Assembly: GCA_030549495.1 (NCBI GenBank)
Contig: JAUIRK010000150.1
Coordinates: 186,001 to 250,000, forward strand
Direction: 5' to 3'
Origin: Nectonema munidae
Taxonomy: Eukaryota; Nematomorpha; Nectonematoida; Nectonematidae
DNA length: 64,000 bases
The notes below the pieces were generated by a model. That model searched no databases and was not told the DNA's origin. It saw only the letters and a program-made list of their open reading frames with translations. Shown in pieces: positions 27,101 through 35,303 of this stretch. Each line of letters opens with the position of its first letter. Positions within the stretch are counted from its first letter, which is position 1. Both the position numbers and the translations under genes were made by a program.

Positions 27101-28409
27101 GTAATTGGTACCTACTGCGCTATTCATCGACAAGCCTTAATAATGAAAACCATATCTGATGGGTTGAAAAATGTTCTCAATGAAGTCATTTATTAAAGAG
27201 TGTACTTCATTAGAGCAAATGTCTTCAACTCTTGTTTGTTTTCAGACAGTTATGCAAAGAAAATTATTCTGAATTTGAAAAACTCTTGCTACACTCAAAT
27301 ATGAAGTGGATTTCTAAAGGAAAAGTTTTCAAGAGATACTATGGAAAGAAATCCAGCAATTTCTGCAAAGCAAACCTGACATGTAATGCAAAATTTTCTG
27401 ATGTCTGTTTTCGTATATTCCTATCATTTTTAGTGAACATATTTGAATCTATGTATTTCCCTAACCCTTACACTGTAAGGAAAAGAGAAAAAATTGTCAG
27501 CTTTTGAAACCAATCTGGAATTAGGGTTAGTTTCTTTATTTTCCTAATCTACAAAAATTACTAACCTACTAAATAATCCATCAACTATAGACAATTTAAT
27601 TTAAATTCCGTTCATGCTTTCATATATATTTTTTGGGCATCTCGTTTCCCGAGGACTAAAAAAAGCAATCGGGGATTACTCCCTAGACAAGACAGGAGTT
27701 GGACAAAAGGATCAATTTTGGAAGTTTGCATTGCTAATTCTCTACCATTAACTCGCATCACTTGCCTTTAATCTACTTTGGCAGTCTGAAAAACTTACAT
27801 TCGGAAGCTTTTCTCCAATTAGAGAAACATCTTTTGAGCTGTTTTATTGCATCCTAATCATCTTGAATACCATATGTTTCAGAACAGATAGTTCTCCACT
27901 ATTTCAGACAAGGCATCAATCAAGGAAAAGAAAAGTGACATGAAACATTAAAAGTTTTAGAAGACGCGCTAACATGCTCAACTTTCGTTCGTGCATCTTC
28001 ACCTATCGTCATCACATAATTAACATCAAAATATGGCGATTAAACATCGAACTCACTCAATACAAACAAGAGTTCTATATTCAAAAGTTGGCCATGTTTT
28101 TCATTTTATGGGAATAAAAATGGAAGAAATTCTCTTAAATTTACCTTTTCCGTGGGCGCAAGCAGATAAATGGCTTCAAGGCTAGTGAGGGGTTCGCGAT
28201 GCTTTTCGATGTTTTCAACAACTGAAAAAATGAGCAATTCTGAGAAAAGAAAATGGAAGCGTCAAAAATAAGTTTACGCGCTATGCCAACCAGTGAAATA
28301 TCCTGCATTTTACAGCAGGAAGATAAGATGCGCATACTCATGTGATCAACGACCAAAAGCTTCCATATGTTTTCTTTTTTCATTGGCTTGAATACTTCAT
28401 TCATGAGTC
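9043..28409 (-). CDS. Rop: Munc18-1/Rop, Sec1/Munc18 syntaxin-binding protein (nearly complete)
   Basis: Thirteen exons join in frame to 578 residues, lacking only about 14 N-terminal residues that should lie in a first exon at higher coordinates. SM proteins clasp syntaxin and template SNARE assembly for vesicle fusion at the plasma membrane. The order is domain 1, first part of domain 2, domain 3a/3b, then the return of domain 2. Family marks include [16 protein letters not shown] (the Asp, Met, Arg and Lys that contact the syntaxin Habc domain in Munc18-1), [21 protein letters not shown] in a variant with [21 protein letters not shown] (domain 3a hinge), YQMSRWTP and [11 protein letters not shown]. 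Similarity to human Munc18-1 is very high (for example [17 protein letters not shown]). Introns are bimodal: four of 53-64 bp and others up to 5.4 kb. No frame break was seen. Confidence 0.97.
9485..9639 (-). CDS. Rop: Rop exon 13: domain 2
   Basis: After a 64-bp intron it encodes [40 protein letters not shown] and KNWEILI, with an ATAG|GTAAGT donor. It matches SARYGHWHK...[21 protein letters not shown]. Confidence 0.95.
9704..9792 (-). CDS. Rop: Rop exon 12: domain 2, return segment
   Basis: It encodes [20 protein letters not shown] and SSFTRSVPS, ending in phase 2. It aligns with DTIEDKLDTKHYPYISTR of Munc18-1. Confidence 0.92.
11124..11225 (-). CDS. Rop: Rop exon 11: domain 3b
   Basis: After a 57-bp intron it encodes [20 protein letters not shown] then [14 protein letters not shown]. 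The KERxxExTYQxSRWTP motif is diagnostic for the family. The [10 protein letters not shown] loop differs from human (STLRRRSKP), as expected for a variable loop. Confidence 0.94.
11283..11392 (-). CDS. Rop: Rop exon 10: domain 3b
   Basis: It encodes (G)[16 protein letters not shown] then [20 protein letters not shown]. The first 17 residues are identical to human Munc18-1. The donor is GAT|GTAAGT, phase 0. Confidence 0.95.
12785..13370 (+). mobile_element. Decayed RTE-like LINE, 3' part
   Basis: Translated pieces read [20 protein letters not shown] and, further on, FGQTN... and [20 protein letters not shown]. These match the post-RT C-terminal region of RTE-like endonuclease-RT elements (VEGVELERV...YLGD, RWFGH, TWKK..EKDLRERGL). 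Many frame breaks are present. It lies in a Rop intron and is probably related to the fuller element at 55-58 kb. Confidence 0.65.
13516..13865 (-). CDS. Rop: Rop exon 9: domain 3a/3b, largest exon
   Basis: It encodes 116 codons: (Q)[14 protein letters not shown]..., the hinge [40 protein letters not shown], and [15 protein letters not shown]. The donor is AATG|GTTGGT, weaker than usual but the only GT that keeps phase with the next exon. The last bases of this exon and its following intron are duplicated near 16.8 kb. Confidence 0.95.
14595..14702 (-). CDS. Rop: Rop exon 8: domain 3a
   Basis: It encodes (K)[20 protein letters not shown] then [15 protein letters not shown], with a CA|GTAATC donor. 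It is isolated by a 5.4-kb intron upstream and a 729-bp intron downstream. Confidence 0.93.
15496..15651 (+). mobile_element. tRNA-derived SINE, family 1, copy 2
   Basis: GTGAGTAAGTAAGGTTGG begins the tRNA-like head. A B box GGTTCGATCC follows, then a body with GATACAAGCGGTGCAATTG and an end at TTTACTTTTACC. It matches copy 1 (inverted) and copy 3. It sits in Rop intron 7. Confidence 0.8.
15965..18075 (+). mobile_element. Unidentified degenerate element between short direct repeats
   Basis: A roughly 60-bp block (ACAAATAATCCGGCGG... to ...GGCGAACATACAAGCCTAT) occurs at about 15971-16035 and again, slightly diverged, at about 18003-18058, bracketing 2 kb of more GC-balanced sequence than its surroundings. 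Short plus-strand reading frames include a coiled-coil-like [19 protein letters not shown] and a Lys-rich segment. No RT, integrase, transposase or capsid family could be named. It looks broken in several places and old. It may be a retroelement or a virus-like relic, and the family is unknown. Confidence 0.4.
16775..16940. repeat. Copy of the Rop exon 9/intron junction in another Rop intron
   Basis: This stretch repeats about 13384-13540 at high identity, including GGAAGAATACAACGCCAGAG and the last exon bases (CCATTTTTGTT...). It therefore carries a fragment of the intron and the 3' edge of Rop exon 9, placed 3.4 kb upstream of the source in the gene's own transcription direction. An extra 17-base stretch and scattered changes distinguish it. 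It does not form a usable exon. Confidence 0.8.
18830..19450. repeat. hAT-like subterminal repeat cluster
   Basis: Motifs of the form AAAAGTTGACTTTATTGAC recur (near 18870, 19311 and 19424). The same motif family lies inside the ends of the hAT element at 29.1-30.3 kb. No transposase is visible here, so this may be a nonautonomous or eroded relative within a Rop intron. Confidence 0.4.
20100..20315 (-). CDS. Rop: Rop exon 7: domain 2 into domain 3a
   Basis: It completes a split Ser codon (YRS|HFDKI) and encodes [40 protein letters not shown] and LLPIQNDVY, with an AA|GTAAGG donor. It contains the strongly conserved DRGFDP strand of SM proteins. Confidence 0.95.
20793..21445. mobile_element. 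650-bp composite repeat, copy 2
   Basis: It is nearly identical to 6465-7114, with the same inner inverted-repeat element and the same TTAA MITE at the same position, and it lies in Rop intron 6. Because both copies carry the MITE, the MITE inserted before this unit was copied. Confidence 0.8.
21127..21255. mobile_element. TTAA-flanked MITE, subfamily A, copy inside composite repeat
   Basis: TTAA|CCCGTTATCC...GATAACGGG|TTAA, 129 bp, with both ATCGTCTG marks. It is the counterpart of 6797-6925. Confidence 0.8.
21495..21624. mobile_element. TTAA-flanked MITE, subfamily B
   Basis: TTAA|CCCATTAAGTCCCAATG...GGTACTTAATGGG|TTAA, 130 bp. It shares AAATCGTCTGCG and ATATCGTCTGAT with subfamily A but has different ends and an AACATAAGTAA segment. 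It lies 50 bp from the composite repeat. Confidence 0.8.
21802..21950 (-). CDS. Rop: Rop exon 6: domain 2, first segment
   Basis: It encodes [20 protein letters not shown] followed by [18 protein letters not shown] and SIRYR, with an AG|GTATGG donor in phase 2. It aligns with [20 protein letters not shown] of human Munc18-1. Confidence 0.94.
22526..22629 (-). CDS. Rop: Rop exon 5: end of domain 1
   Basis: It follows a 53-bp intron and encodes (A)[19 protein letters not shown] then [15 protein letters not shown], with a CAG|GTAGAA donor. The [13 protein letters not shown] motif is diagnostic for Munc18-type SM proteins. Confidence 0.94.
22683..22761 (-). CDS. Rop: Rop exon 4: domain 1
   Basis: It encodes [20 protein letters not shown] then HVFFTE, ending in phase 1. 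It is separated from the previous exon by a 5.4-kb intron full of hAT-type repeats. Confidence 0.92.
23930..24115. repeat. Two tandem units of about 90 bp
   Basis: The two units share ATTGTGAAGTCT / ATTGTAAAGTCT at their start, a middle CTGAATAGTGT, and CTCTTGATAGTGTAAGC near their end. They are diverged and noncoding, and lie in the long Rop intron 3. Confidence 0.6.
25296..25762. mobile_element. hAT MITE, 467 bp
   Basis: The ends are CAGTGGTTCCCAACC and GGTTGGGAACCACTG, inverted. The flanking 8-bp sequences are CTCTAGAG and GTCTAAAG (6 of 8 match). CCATGGACCCCTAGGGGTCC near the right end is a further palindrome. There is no coding capacity. Confidence 0.85.
26139..27510 (+). pseudogene. 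hAT transposase relic (ZBED5/FAM200-like)
   Basis: It begins with a hAT-like terminus (GAGTGGTTTTCAAACTGGGG). Scattered frames match hAT transposases of the ZBED5/FAM200/SCAND3 type: [56 protein letters not shown], then [20 protein letters not shown]. The order is that of the RNase-H-like domain. Several frameshifts and stops are present, and no right end was found. It is in Rop intron 3. Confidence 0.8.
28145..28221 (-). CDS. Rop: Rop exon 3: domain 1
   Basis: Joined across a 56-bp intron it reads (L)[20 protein letters not shown] and APTEK, the conserved [20 protein letters not shown] segment of Munc18-1. The donor is AAG|GTAAAT, phase 0. Confidence 0.93.
28278..28409 (-). CDS. Rop: Rop exon 2 (first visible): domain 1
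   Basis: It starts after a TTTCTTGCAG acceptor and encodes [20 protein letters not shown], then [14 protein letters not shown]. It ends GCGC|GTAAAC in phase 1. It carries the syntaxin-contact residues of domain 1. The preceding exon (start Met and about 14 residues) was not located. Confidence 0.92.
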
Positions 28410-29129
28410 CTGCAAGAAAGGCAACAAAAGAATAGACATTTTTCATTTAATTAAAGCGTTGAAAAAAAGATTAATTCTGTTTCATCAAATATATACACAA
28501 CGTCTTTTTGAATCCATTTTAAAATGAACAAATATGCCCTCAATCTAGGTTTAGATCTGAAAAGTAAGTATACATGACAAATAAATTGGAACATTGATAA
28601 CATAAAGTTTGAATGTTCTATATAAACACCTTTTCATATAGTGTATTCTGAAAATTTTTTTTTAGAAATTTGGTTTGAATGTTTAAAAATTTAAAAAGAG
28701 TCAAAAATTAACGATAAATAAGATATGAAATTATATTTCAAAAATAAAATAATTTCATTTAAACTCAAAAAAACTCATATATTAATTGATTGCTTTTGTT
28801 GACCGCAATTTTTCAAATAAATTATCCTCATTGATAGATGAGTGATTTTTAAAAGTGAAAGCCAAAATGAAGTTAAGCATAATAAATATGCAATGCAGTT
28901 TCTCTATGTAATATAAAGTAGAAAGAAGTGATTTTTATTTTTCTCCACAACACCACTCCAATGAGCGTATGCATGTCAAATTTTTTGAACTTAAATAGCC
29001 CTAATTTTACGAGATTTTTTCCTGCATCTTAAAAAACATCCTATGACATCTTGTATCGATTTGTTCTTTCTTTGGATCACTTTTTAGAAGCTTTTGTAGG
29101 TCAATAAAAATTATTATATATGAAATAAT

Positions 29130-30328
29130 AAGGGCGAGTAAAAGTCAATAAAGTCAACTTTTATTTCCGTTTAGCAAAAACTCTTTGAAGAAGATCTTTA
29201 CTTGTTTAGTCTAAAATTTTTTGAACTAATTTCAAATTTTTAAGTCAATCAAAGTCAATTTTTCGAGTTTAGGTAAATAAAGTTAATTTTTATATTTAAC
29301 ACTTTTTGATCCAATGTGCCTAAAATTGTTACAAGCGATACATACAAGATTTCTTCTTTATATCAACACTTCCGCAATAGCTGGGCTTTTTTTTCATCTA
29401 ATAAAAGGTTTTACTGTAAAGTTTGCCTGACTGAGGTTAAACATCGATAAGTTTTTTGTAAGACAATTTTTTTGTTAACAAACGCGGTTACATACGATAT
29501 ATCCGCTGCAGAAGTTATGGAATTTTATTCCGAAACTTTATTATCATTGCATGTTTTTCACATCTTTTACACAAGTTTACCTTAAAAGTTAAATTATTCT
29601 GCAAAATTGTAGATTACCGGCATTAAATCATTCAAAATTAGTAATAGAAAAAGACGTTCTCTTTTCAAACCTATCGGCAACACTTCACTTCCAATTGTAA
29701 CGAAATTGACATATTGGTTGCAAGCAGAAAAATATTTTTATTAATCTTCCAGCAGTGAAGAAATTAATTATGATGATGGAATTTTATTGCCAAATATCAA
29801 GAAATTGTTAAAAAAAGAAAATCTGTGTCAAAACTTGCTAACAATAATTAGAGAATATTCAAGATTCATTGATTTAGTTGGAAAAAGTCAACATAGAGAC
29901 TTTTTCAGTCGAAGATGCCTTTACTTGTTTCAACATTATTTCATTTAAGACGAATGTGGCGTTAAAAGTTATCTTAAAAATAGATTCAAATAAAATGAAA
30001 TCAATAAAATCATGAATATGGAAAACTCTCAAATCTCTCGCAGTACTTATCCCAAATTACAAAATTGTCAAGTTTTAACTTTAGAAGTAGAAAGATCTTT
30101 TTCTAAACTGGAAAAACTGCTAGAAAATGATCGAATTTTAAATCAAAAAATGTCATTAATTATATGTTGTTGTATTACAAAGTCATGGATTCTTTGAAAT
30201 AATTTTCAATATTTTCTCTAATCATAGTTGTTCAATTCAATGAAACTTTAAAAAGTCAATAAAGTCCATTTTTTCTCTGAGTAAAAGTCAATTTTTTCCA
30301 TTTTTTGGATCAATTTTTCCTCGCCCTG
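29130..30328 (+). mobile_element. hAT element, 1.2 kb, with target duplication
   Basis: The ends are AGGGCGAG... and ...CTCGCCCTG, flanked by GAAATAAT and GAAATAAC (7 of 8). Short AGTCAATAAAGTCAAC-type repeats lie inside both ends. Near the right end a reading frame gives LTLEVERSFSKLEKLLENDR, the hAT C-terminal dimerisation motif (ERSFSKLK). Most of the transposase is gone, so it is an internally deleted copy. Confidence 0.8.
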
Positions 30329-31389
30329 GAAATAACTTAAAATTAAAAAATTATAATTTTTCATATAATTTCGAATGAATTGGTGGGGGGGGGGGGGGGT
30401 GAATGATAGGTGTCTGGAATTTCTAATAACTCTTGTTTATTTGGGAAAAATGATACGACAATTTTGGTTTGAATAGCTAATGGAGGTGGTTGTAATGAAA
30501 GAGTTTACTGTATATGAAAGCATTATCATATATAGTTAATTTAGTGAATCTTGTGATCTTCATCATATATTTTAGGCAAGTCAAATTTAAAATGATACAA
30601 AAGGTATATAATATATATAAAGATAGAATCTATTGTAGAAAGAGGAATTAAAAATGTTCTTGCCATGTATTATTCCAAACAATCATTAAAGTCTTTTGTG
30701 ATGCATTTTCTTTTACGTGTAAAAAGACATGATTGTAAGAAGTGTTGAATCAAAGTTGTGACAAATTTAACACACATAAAATATTGCATTAAAAACATTT
30801 TGAAAACGAGATAAATACATTGAACTATTTTCGTTTAGCACAATTCGGCATCCACTTCTTAATTTTTGTAGTCTGGTCCAATCTGGTCCGTAGATATTAA
30901 AGTCTGTTTCGGTTCAAACTATAGACGCGGTCTAGTCCAGTCCTGATCTTGATATTATGAGAACCGGGCTTTGAACAGGTCTAGTTGTAGCTGCAAAAAT
31001 TAGATACGAGTTATGAGATTTGAAGCTTTGACCTTCAAAAATAGAAGTCATATGCGCTTAAAACAATATAAAAATATAATGCAAGAAAACACAATTTAGC
31101 TTATAAATTAAACACGATATCTTTTTCTCCTTAATAATATTTTTTCCCACTTTATTCGAGTCTGAATATTTCAAGTATTTTATATTGGGAGACTTTTTGA
31201 AAGGGTCATTTTTAAATCAACTTATCTTTATATAGCTTTTGTAACACGTGGTAAAAACAGACAATCTAATTTACTTAGTAAATTAGAAGTAAATTCCGAC
31301 TCCCAGAATTTACGAAATTAGACACCGACTCCAAATATTTAAAAACTTAAAAAATTCACACGTAACTCCCCTCACTTCCAACTTCGAAT

Positions 31390-31990
31390 AAAGAAGGGTC
31401 TCATTCAATCTTCTTCTTTTCAACTTTATTCTTCCATTTCTTCTATACGGGGTCGCTGTTTTTTGGATGAGCCTCCTCCATCTGAGTCTGTCACAGGCTA
31501 AATTAAGATTTAAATTCTTTTCTTTGCTGTCCGCTATGACACAACCCATCCATTTCATCTTAGGTCTTCCCCTCTTTCCCTTGCTATCGACTTTTAGATC
31601 CATCTCAATGCACTTTTCTTCTCTCCATATGATATGACCAAAGCATTCTAGACGTTCGTTCCTTTTGTACTTGTTTGGTTATGTTTTCCACTTTAGCTTC
31701 CTGATTCTATCTCTTCTTGTAATTGCACTCATCTATCTTAACCCATTTACGACCAATGTTCCTATTTTGGAACATAACTAATTTCATCTTCGTCTGCTTT
31801 TTTCAATGACTTTGAATATAAATCGTCTGCGTTTTTTTAGATATCGTCTGCTTTGCTTGGTCTTAAATGGGTTAACATTGTCATTTCTGTCACTCCTAAT
31901 TTCCTTTCTTCACTGGCATCCTTTCCAATCCATATAGTAATGCAGGCTTTACTACTGTTTCATACACTTTTCCTTTTCGCCTCATTGACG
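31390..31990 (-). pseudogene. LINE 3' ORF fragment split by a MITE
   Basis: The minus strand encodes VYETVVKPALLYGLERMPVK, and after the MITE AITRRDRIRK, LECFGHIIWREEKCIEMDLK, SKGKRGRPKMKWMGCV and DRLRWRRLIQKTAT. This is the conserved tail after the RT of a common arthropod LINE (YGSETWPVK, TRRDRIR, WFGHVMRRD, GRPKKRWMDCV, RWRRLIQ). It is broken and lacks the RT itself. Confidence 0.8.
31742..31871. mobile_element. TTAA-flanked MITE, subfamily B, inserted in LINE
   Basis: TTAA|CCCATTTACGACC...GGTCTTAAATGGG|TTAA, 130 bp. The surrounding LINE frame is interrupted exactly at the TTAA between the TEMTM and RWMSAITRR portions, so the LINE was there first. Confidence 0.85.
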
Positions 31991-31998
31991 GATATACA

Positions 31999-32232
31999 GT
32001 AAGAGAATAGGATATTAAAAGAATACTTTATTTGAAAACAAAGAATATATTTCAAAACGACTGCGTTCCGTAATCAAGTAGTATAAGGAAGTGATGAAGA
32101 TCATAGTATAGGCGGTAGTGGTGATGATCTTCATCACATCTTCTTTATAATACTTGATAAAGGAACGCCGTCGTTCTGAAATATATTCTTTGTTTTCAAA
32201 TAAAGTGTTCCTTTAATATCCCATTCTCTTAC
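31999..32232. mobile_element. Long inverted-repeat MITE, 234 bp
   Basis: Arms of about 105 bp are nearly complementary (GTAAGAGAATAGGATATTAA... against ...TTAATATCCCATTCTCTTAC), with a short centre around AGGCGGTAGTGG. The arms contain GAACGCCGTCGTTCTGAAAT. It is noncoding and abuts the LINE fragment. Confidence 0.8.
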
Positions 32233-32754
32233 GATTTTTTTTGTATATTCTCTTACACAGTGGAACAAAATATTACACTTTCTACTTATTTAAAATAGTT
32301 AAAAAAAATATTTTTTAATATTAAAAAAAAATTAAAGAAACTCTGACCCTAAATTTTATTAGCACCAACACCGACTCCCCAACACTGCTTGTAACCTTGA
32401 GTTAGTATGCCTCTACTCAATCGCGCATATCTAATGTCGGAAATTGTGTTATACCTGTTTATAGCGTGCAGTGTTTCTCAACGTCTCAAGGGGTCCACAA
32501 AATTTTTAGAGGGGTGCATATAATTGAAAAAACATGATATATCATGGCAAAAAGCTCATTTACATATGTATGCTTTCCCATTTTCATATACTGTTGAATA
32601 AAGTAATTAAAATGCAATTTCTTTTTAAGAATTTGTTTTAAGGGATTCAGTTGTGCTTTTTATCTGAATCCAAAAATTTTCCCTTTTTTGATTTTTAAAA
32701 TTCAATTAATTTTTAATAGATAAGTAGAGTTTAAAGTATAATTTTATTGCTTAA

Positions 32755-33640
32755 ATGCCAAACAAACCCCACAAGTTTGGTATCAAATTTGGGTTAATGG
32801 TTGAAGTAGAAAGTAAATATGTTGTAAATATTTTTACTTATTTGGGAGCACAAGAAAAATATCGCCTTTTGGTAAACCACTTCCTGATGATGTAGTCATG
32901 GAGTTAACTTCAGAAGTGAAGAATAAAGAATATAATTTAACCGCTGAAAACTTTTTTTACGTGTCGCGTTGGTAGAAAAAATAAGCAGTTATAAAATATC
33001 TAATGTTGGAAGGTTAAGAATGAATATACTTGGGGGCGTGAGTAAGGTTGGTTAGATACTGGGTTTCGATAACTCAAGGTCCTGGGTTCGATCCCGCATC
33101 AAGCCTAGTTTCTTCATAGTTAGAAGAAATAGATACCTTTACCTTTAAGAATGAATAGTAAAGGAGTGGCAAAAGAAATCACACGTTTTCAAAAGGGTAA
33201 AAAATTTGAAAGTTATTATTATAGTGATTGTCTTATATCTTCTATGCACGATTCTCCAATAGTATCAAGCGGCCAGAAGAAAAATATGACAGATTTCTAC
33301 GACCAAAATAAATTGGAGTTAATATTGATTTGATGTTGAGAAAGTACAGCACTCATTATGTCTCTAGAAGATGGTCTTCAGCAGTTTGGAGCAACATGCT
33401 TGATATAACCTTGTTGAATGGATGGATTCTTTACAAAAAGGCAACTCACAAAAAAAAGTCAGCTGAAATTTTTTTTTAATTAAAAATCTCCCAGAAAAAG
33501 TTGGAAAGAAAGACGTTTCTTCAATTTCAGTAGCTATTATAGAAAGAAGAAAGTGTTCAGATAAAGATTGCAACAGCACAAGTGTTAGAATTTGTCAGGT
33601 TTGTTCTCAAACGTATGTTAGTTGTTCAGTAAATACCTAG
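32755..33640 (+). pseudogene. piggyBac-type transposase relic
   Basis: Pieces read NKPHKFGIKFGLMVEVESKY, LPDDVVMELTSEVKNKEYNL, LTAENFF, SPIVSSGQKKNMTDFYDQNK, RKYSTHYVSRRWSSAVWSNM and NGWILYKKATHKK. These follow the DDE_Tnp_1_7 order of piggyBac transposases (KPxKYGIK, NVTTDNFF, FYN, RKYS...RRWP, NAWILYK). A Cys-rich tail (CNSTSVRICQVCSQTYVSCS) matches the usual C-terminal Zn-binding domain. It is split by a SINE and has frameshifts and stops. Confidence 0.85.
33027..33144 (+). mobile_element. tRNA-derived SINE, family 1, copy 3, with 13-bp target duplication
   Basis: It is flanked by TTAAGAATGAATA on both sides (33014-33026 and 33145-33157). The head carries GGGGGCGTGAGTAAGG and a B box GGTTCGATCC at 33085-33094. 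The copy is short, with the body reduced relative to the 15.5-kb copy. It interrupts the piggyBac relic. Confidence 0.92.
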
Positions 33641-33985
33641 AGTGATTAATATCATGTATAATAGCACAATCTTTACGAACTAGTATCATTTCTAAAGCTA
33701 ATCTATTTAGACCCACACTTTTTAATCTGTAAAAAGTGTAAAAAAAATGGTATTCGCAGTTATCTGTAAATAAAATAGTTTAAATTCTATGTTTTTTTTC
33801 TATTTAACAATTAAAATATTTTATAGTGTGGATTTTGACACTATGGCAAACAAAGGTAAAAAATATAGGCCATTCTAGTGTTAAATTACATCCCATCTAT
33901 ATATTTGCATTGAGGTAGACCTGGAACATAAAGTTAAGTGTAGATTGAATTCCTTGCTGAGTTATTTTTCTATACACATTTCCGG

Positions 33986-34073
33986 GGTAATGTTGCACTA
34001 TCCGTGCATCGATAAACGTCTTTCCTATGCAATTGGTTTTTTTTTATCGATGCACGGATAGTGCAACATTACC
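33986..34073. repeat. Perfect 31-bp hairpin
   Basis: Arms 33986-34016 and 34043-34073 are perfectly complementary (outer part GGTAATGTTGCACTATCCGT), with a 26-base loop. There is no coding capacity and no obvious target duplication. Other explanations are a very small foldback element or a small-RNA hairpin. Confidence 0.9.
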
Positions 34074-34945
34074 TATTTCCCGTTTATACTCCTTTGCTTT
34101 GATTGTTATAGAAATATAAAAAAAAATAGAAATTTTTTTTAAACATAAATGAAAATGAACCTATTCAAACTAATTTGATTTGGATGAAAAATTAAATTGC
34201 TCTTTGATTCACTAATATTCATTCTCAAATCTTATATATAGGCAAATTTTTAAAAACAGAAAAAGAATAATATAAATTATAGCTTAATTCCATGATCACT
34301 AGAAATATTAATAAATAGATTTATATAATCTACAAATGCCGTGACAATGTAATTAAAACGACTTTTAAAATCTTTTTTATAAAAAAAATAAGCTTTTTAA
34401 ATTAACATAACTTGTAATTTCAGTCCAAGTATTCCTATTAGATAACGTATAGCAGAAACCTACAATATAAGACATTTCTTGCGCGAGGCTAATGCGAGTG
34501 GCTACATTTGATAAAATGGTTCAAATAAGCTTATAACCCTAAAAAATATTATATTTTCAAATATATAAAACAAAGAATATAATCAAAGAAAATTAATTAC
34601 GATTATTAACAACATTTTTAAGAGACATCTTAAAACAGAGTATTTAAAAGTATTATTTTTTCAAAAAAAAATAAAGAAATTGTGTTGATCATACTTTTTC
34701 AAGATTTTAATTTATTTTATAGTGTTATTTGATGGGCTATTTTTATTTGAAATAAAAATTTTTGAGAAAAATTATCATGAAGAAGATATCAAGATGATAT
34801 ATCAGAAACTTGTTAGACAGGTACAAGTATAGAAGGTAAAACAACAGGAATTGTGTATAGAACCAGCAGATAGTATTAAGATATGAATGATAAAAAAATT
34901 TTCAAGATATTAATCAGGAATTGGTAAAACATAAAGATTCTTGCA

Positions 34946-35251
34946 AGTTTAACTTGCAATTATGGATGTTACCAAGTTCATGATTTTTACTTATCTAAAC
35001 AGTGTACCAATTGTTGTAACTTTGGTCATACCTCATCTGTTTGTAAATTTAAAGATAAAGCGGTTTGCAAATACTGTTCTGAAAATCACAAGTCGGAAAC
35101 TTGTTCTAATTCTTCTAATGTAGAATTACATAAATGTGTAAATTGTATACGTAAAAAATATAAGGATTTTCATCATGATGCTTTCTCTAAATCTTGTGAG
35201 TGTAGAAAACTTAATTTAAATTTTATTAAAGTAAATACTTGTGATTTCTGA
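34946..35251 (+). CDS. LINE ORF1 C-terminal part, zinc-knuckle nucleic-acid-binding protein
   Basis: The frame reads QCTNCCNFGHTSSVC then AVCKYCSENHKSETC and further Cys/His pairs (HKCVNCIRKKYKDFHH), ending at TGA. CCHC knuckles of this type are found in ORF1 proteins of Jockey/CR1-group LINEs, which bind the element RNA. The N-terminal part was not recovered in this frame. Confidence 0.7.
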   Translation, partial: SLTCNYGCYQVHDFYLSKQCTNCCNFGHTSSVCKFKDKAVCKYCSENHKSETCSNSSNVELHKCVNCIRKKYKDFHHDAFSKSCECRKLNLNFIKVNTCDF

Positions 35252-35303
35252 ATATATTGAATCATATATATTTTTTTTATCATAAATACTATAAATCTAT
35301 AAA

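Noticed and set aside
33044-33110. tRNA gene candidate
   Set aside because: A B box is present, but no tRNA cloverleaf can be closed and target duplications show it is a SINE.
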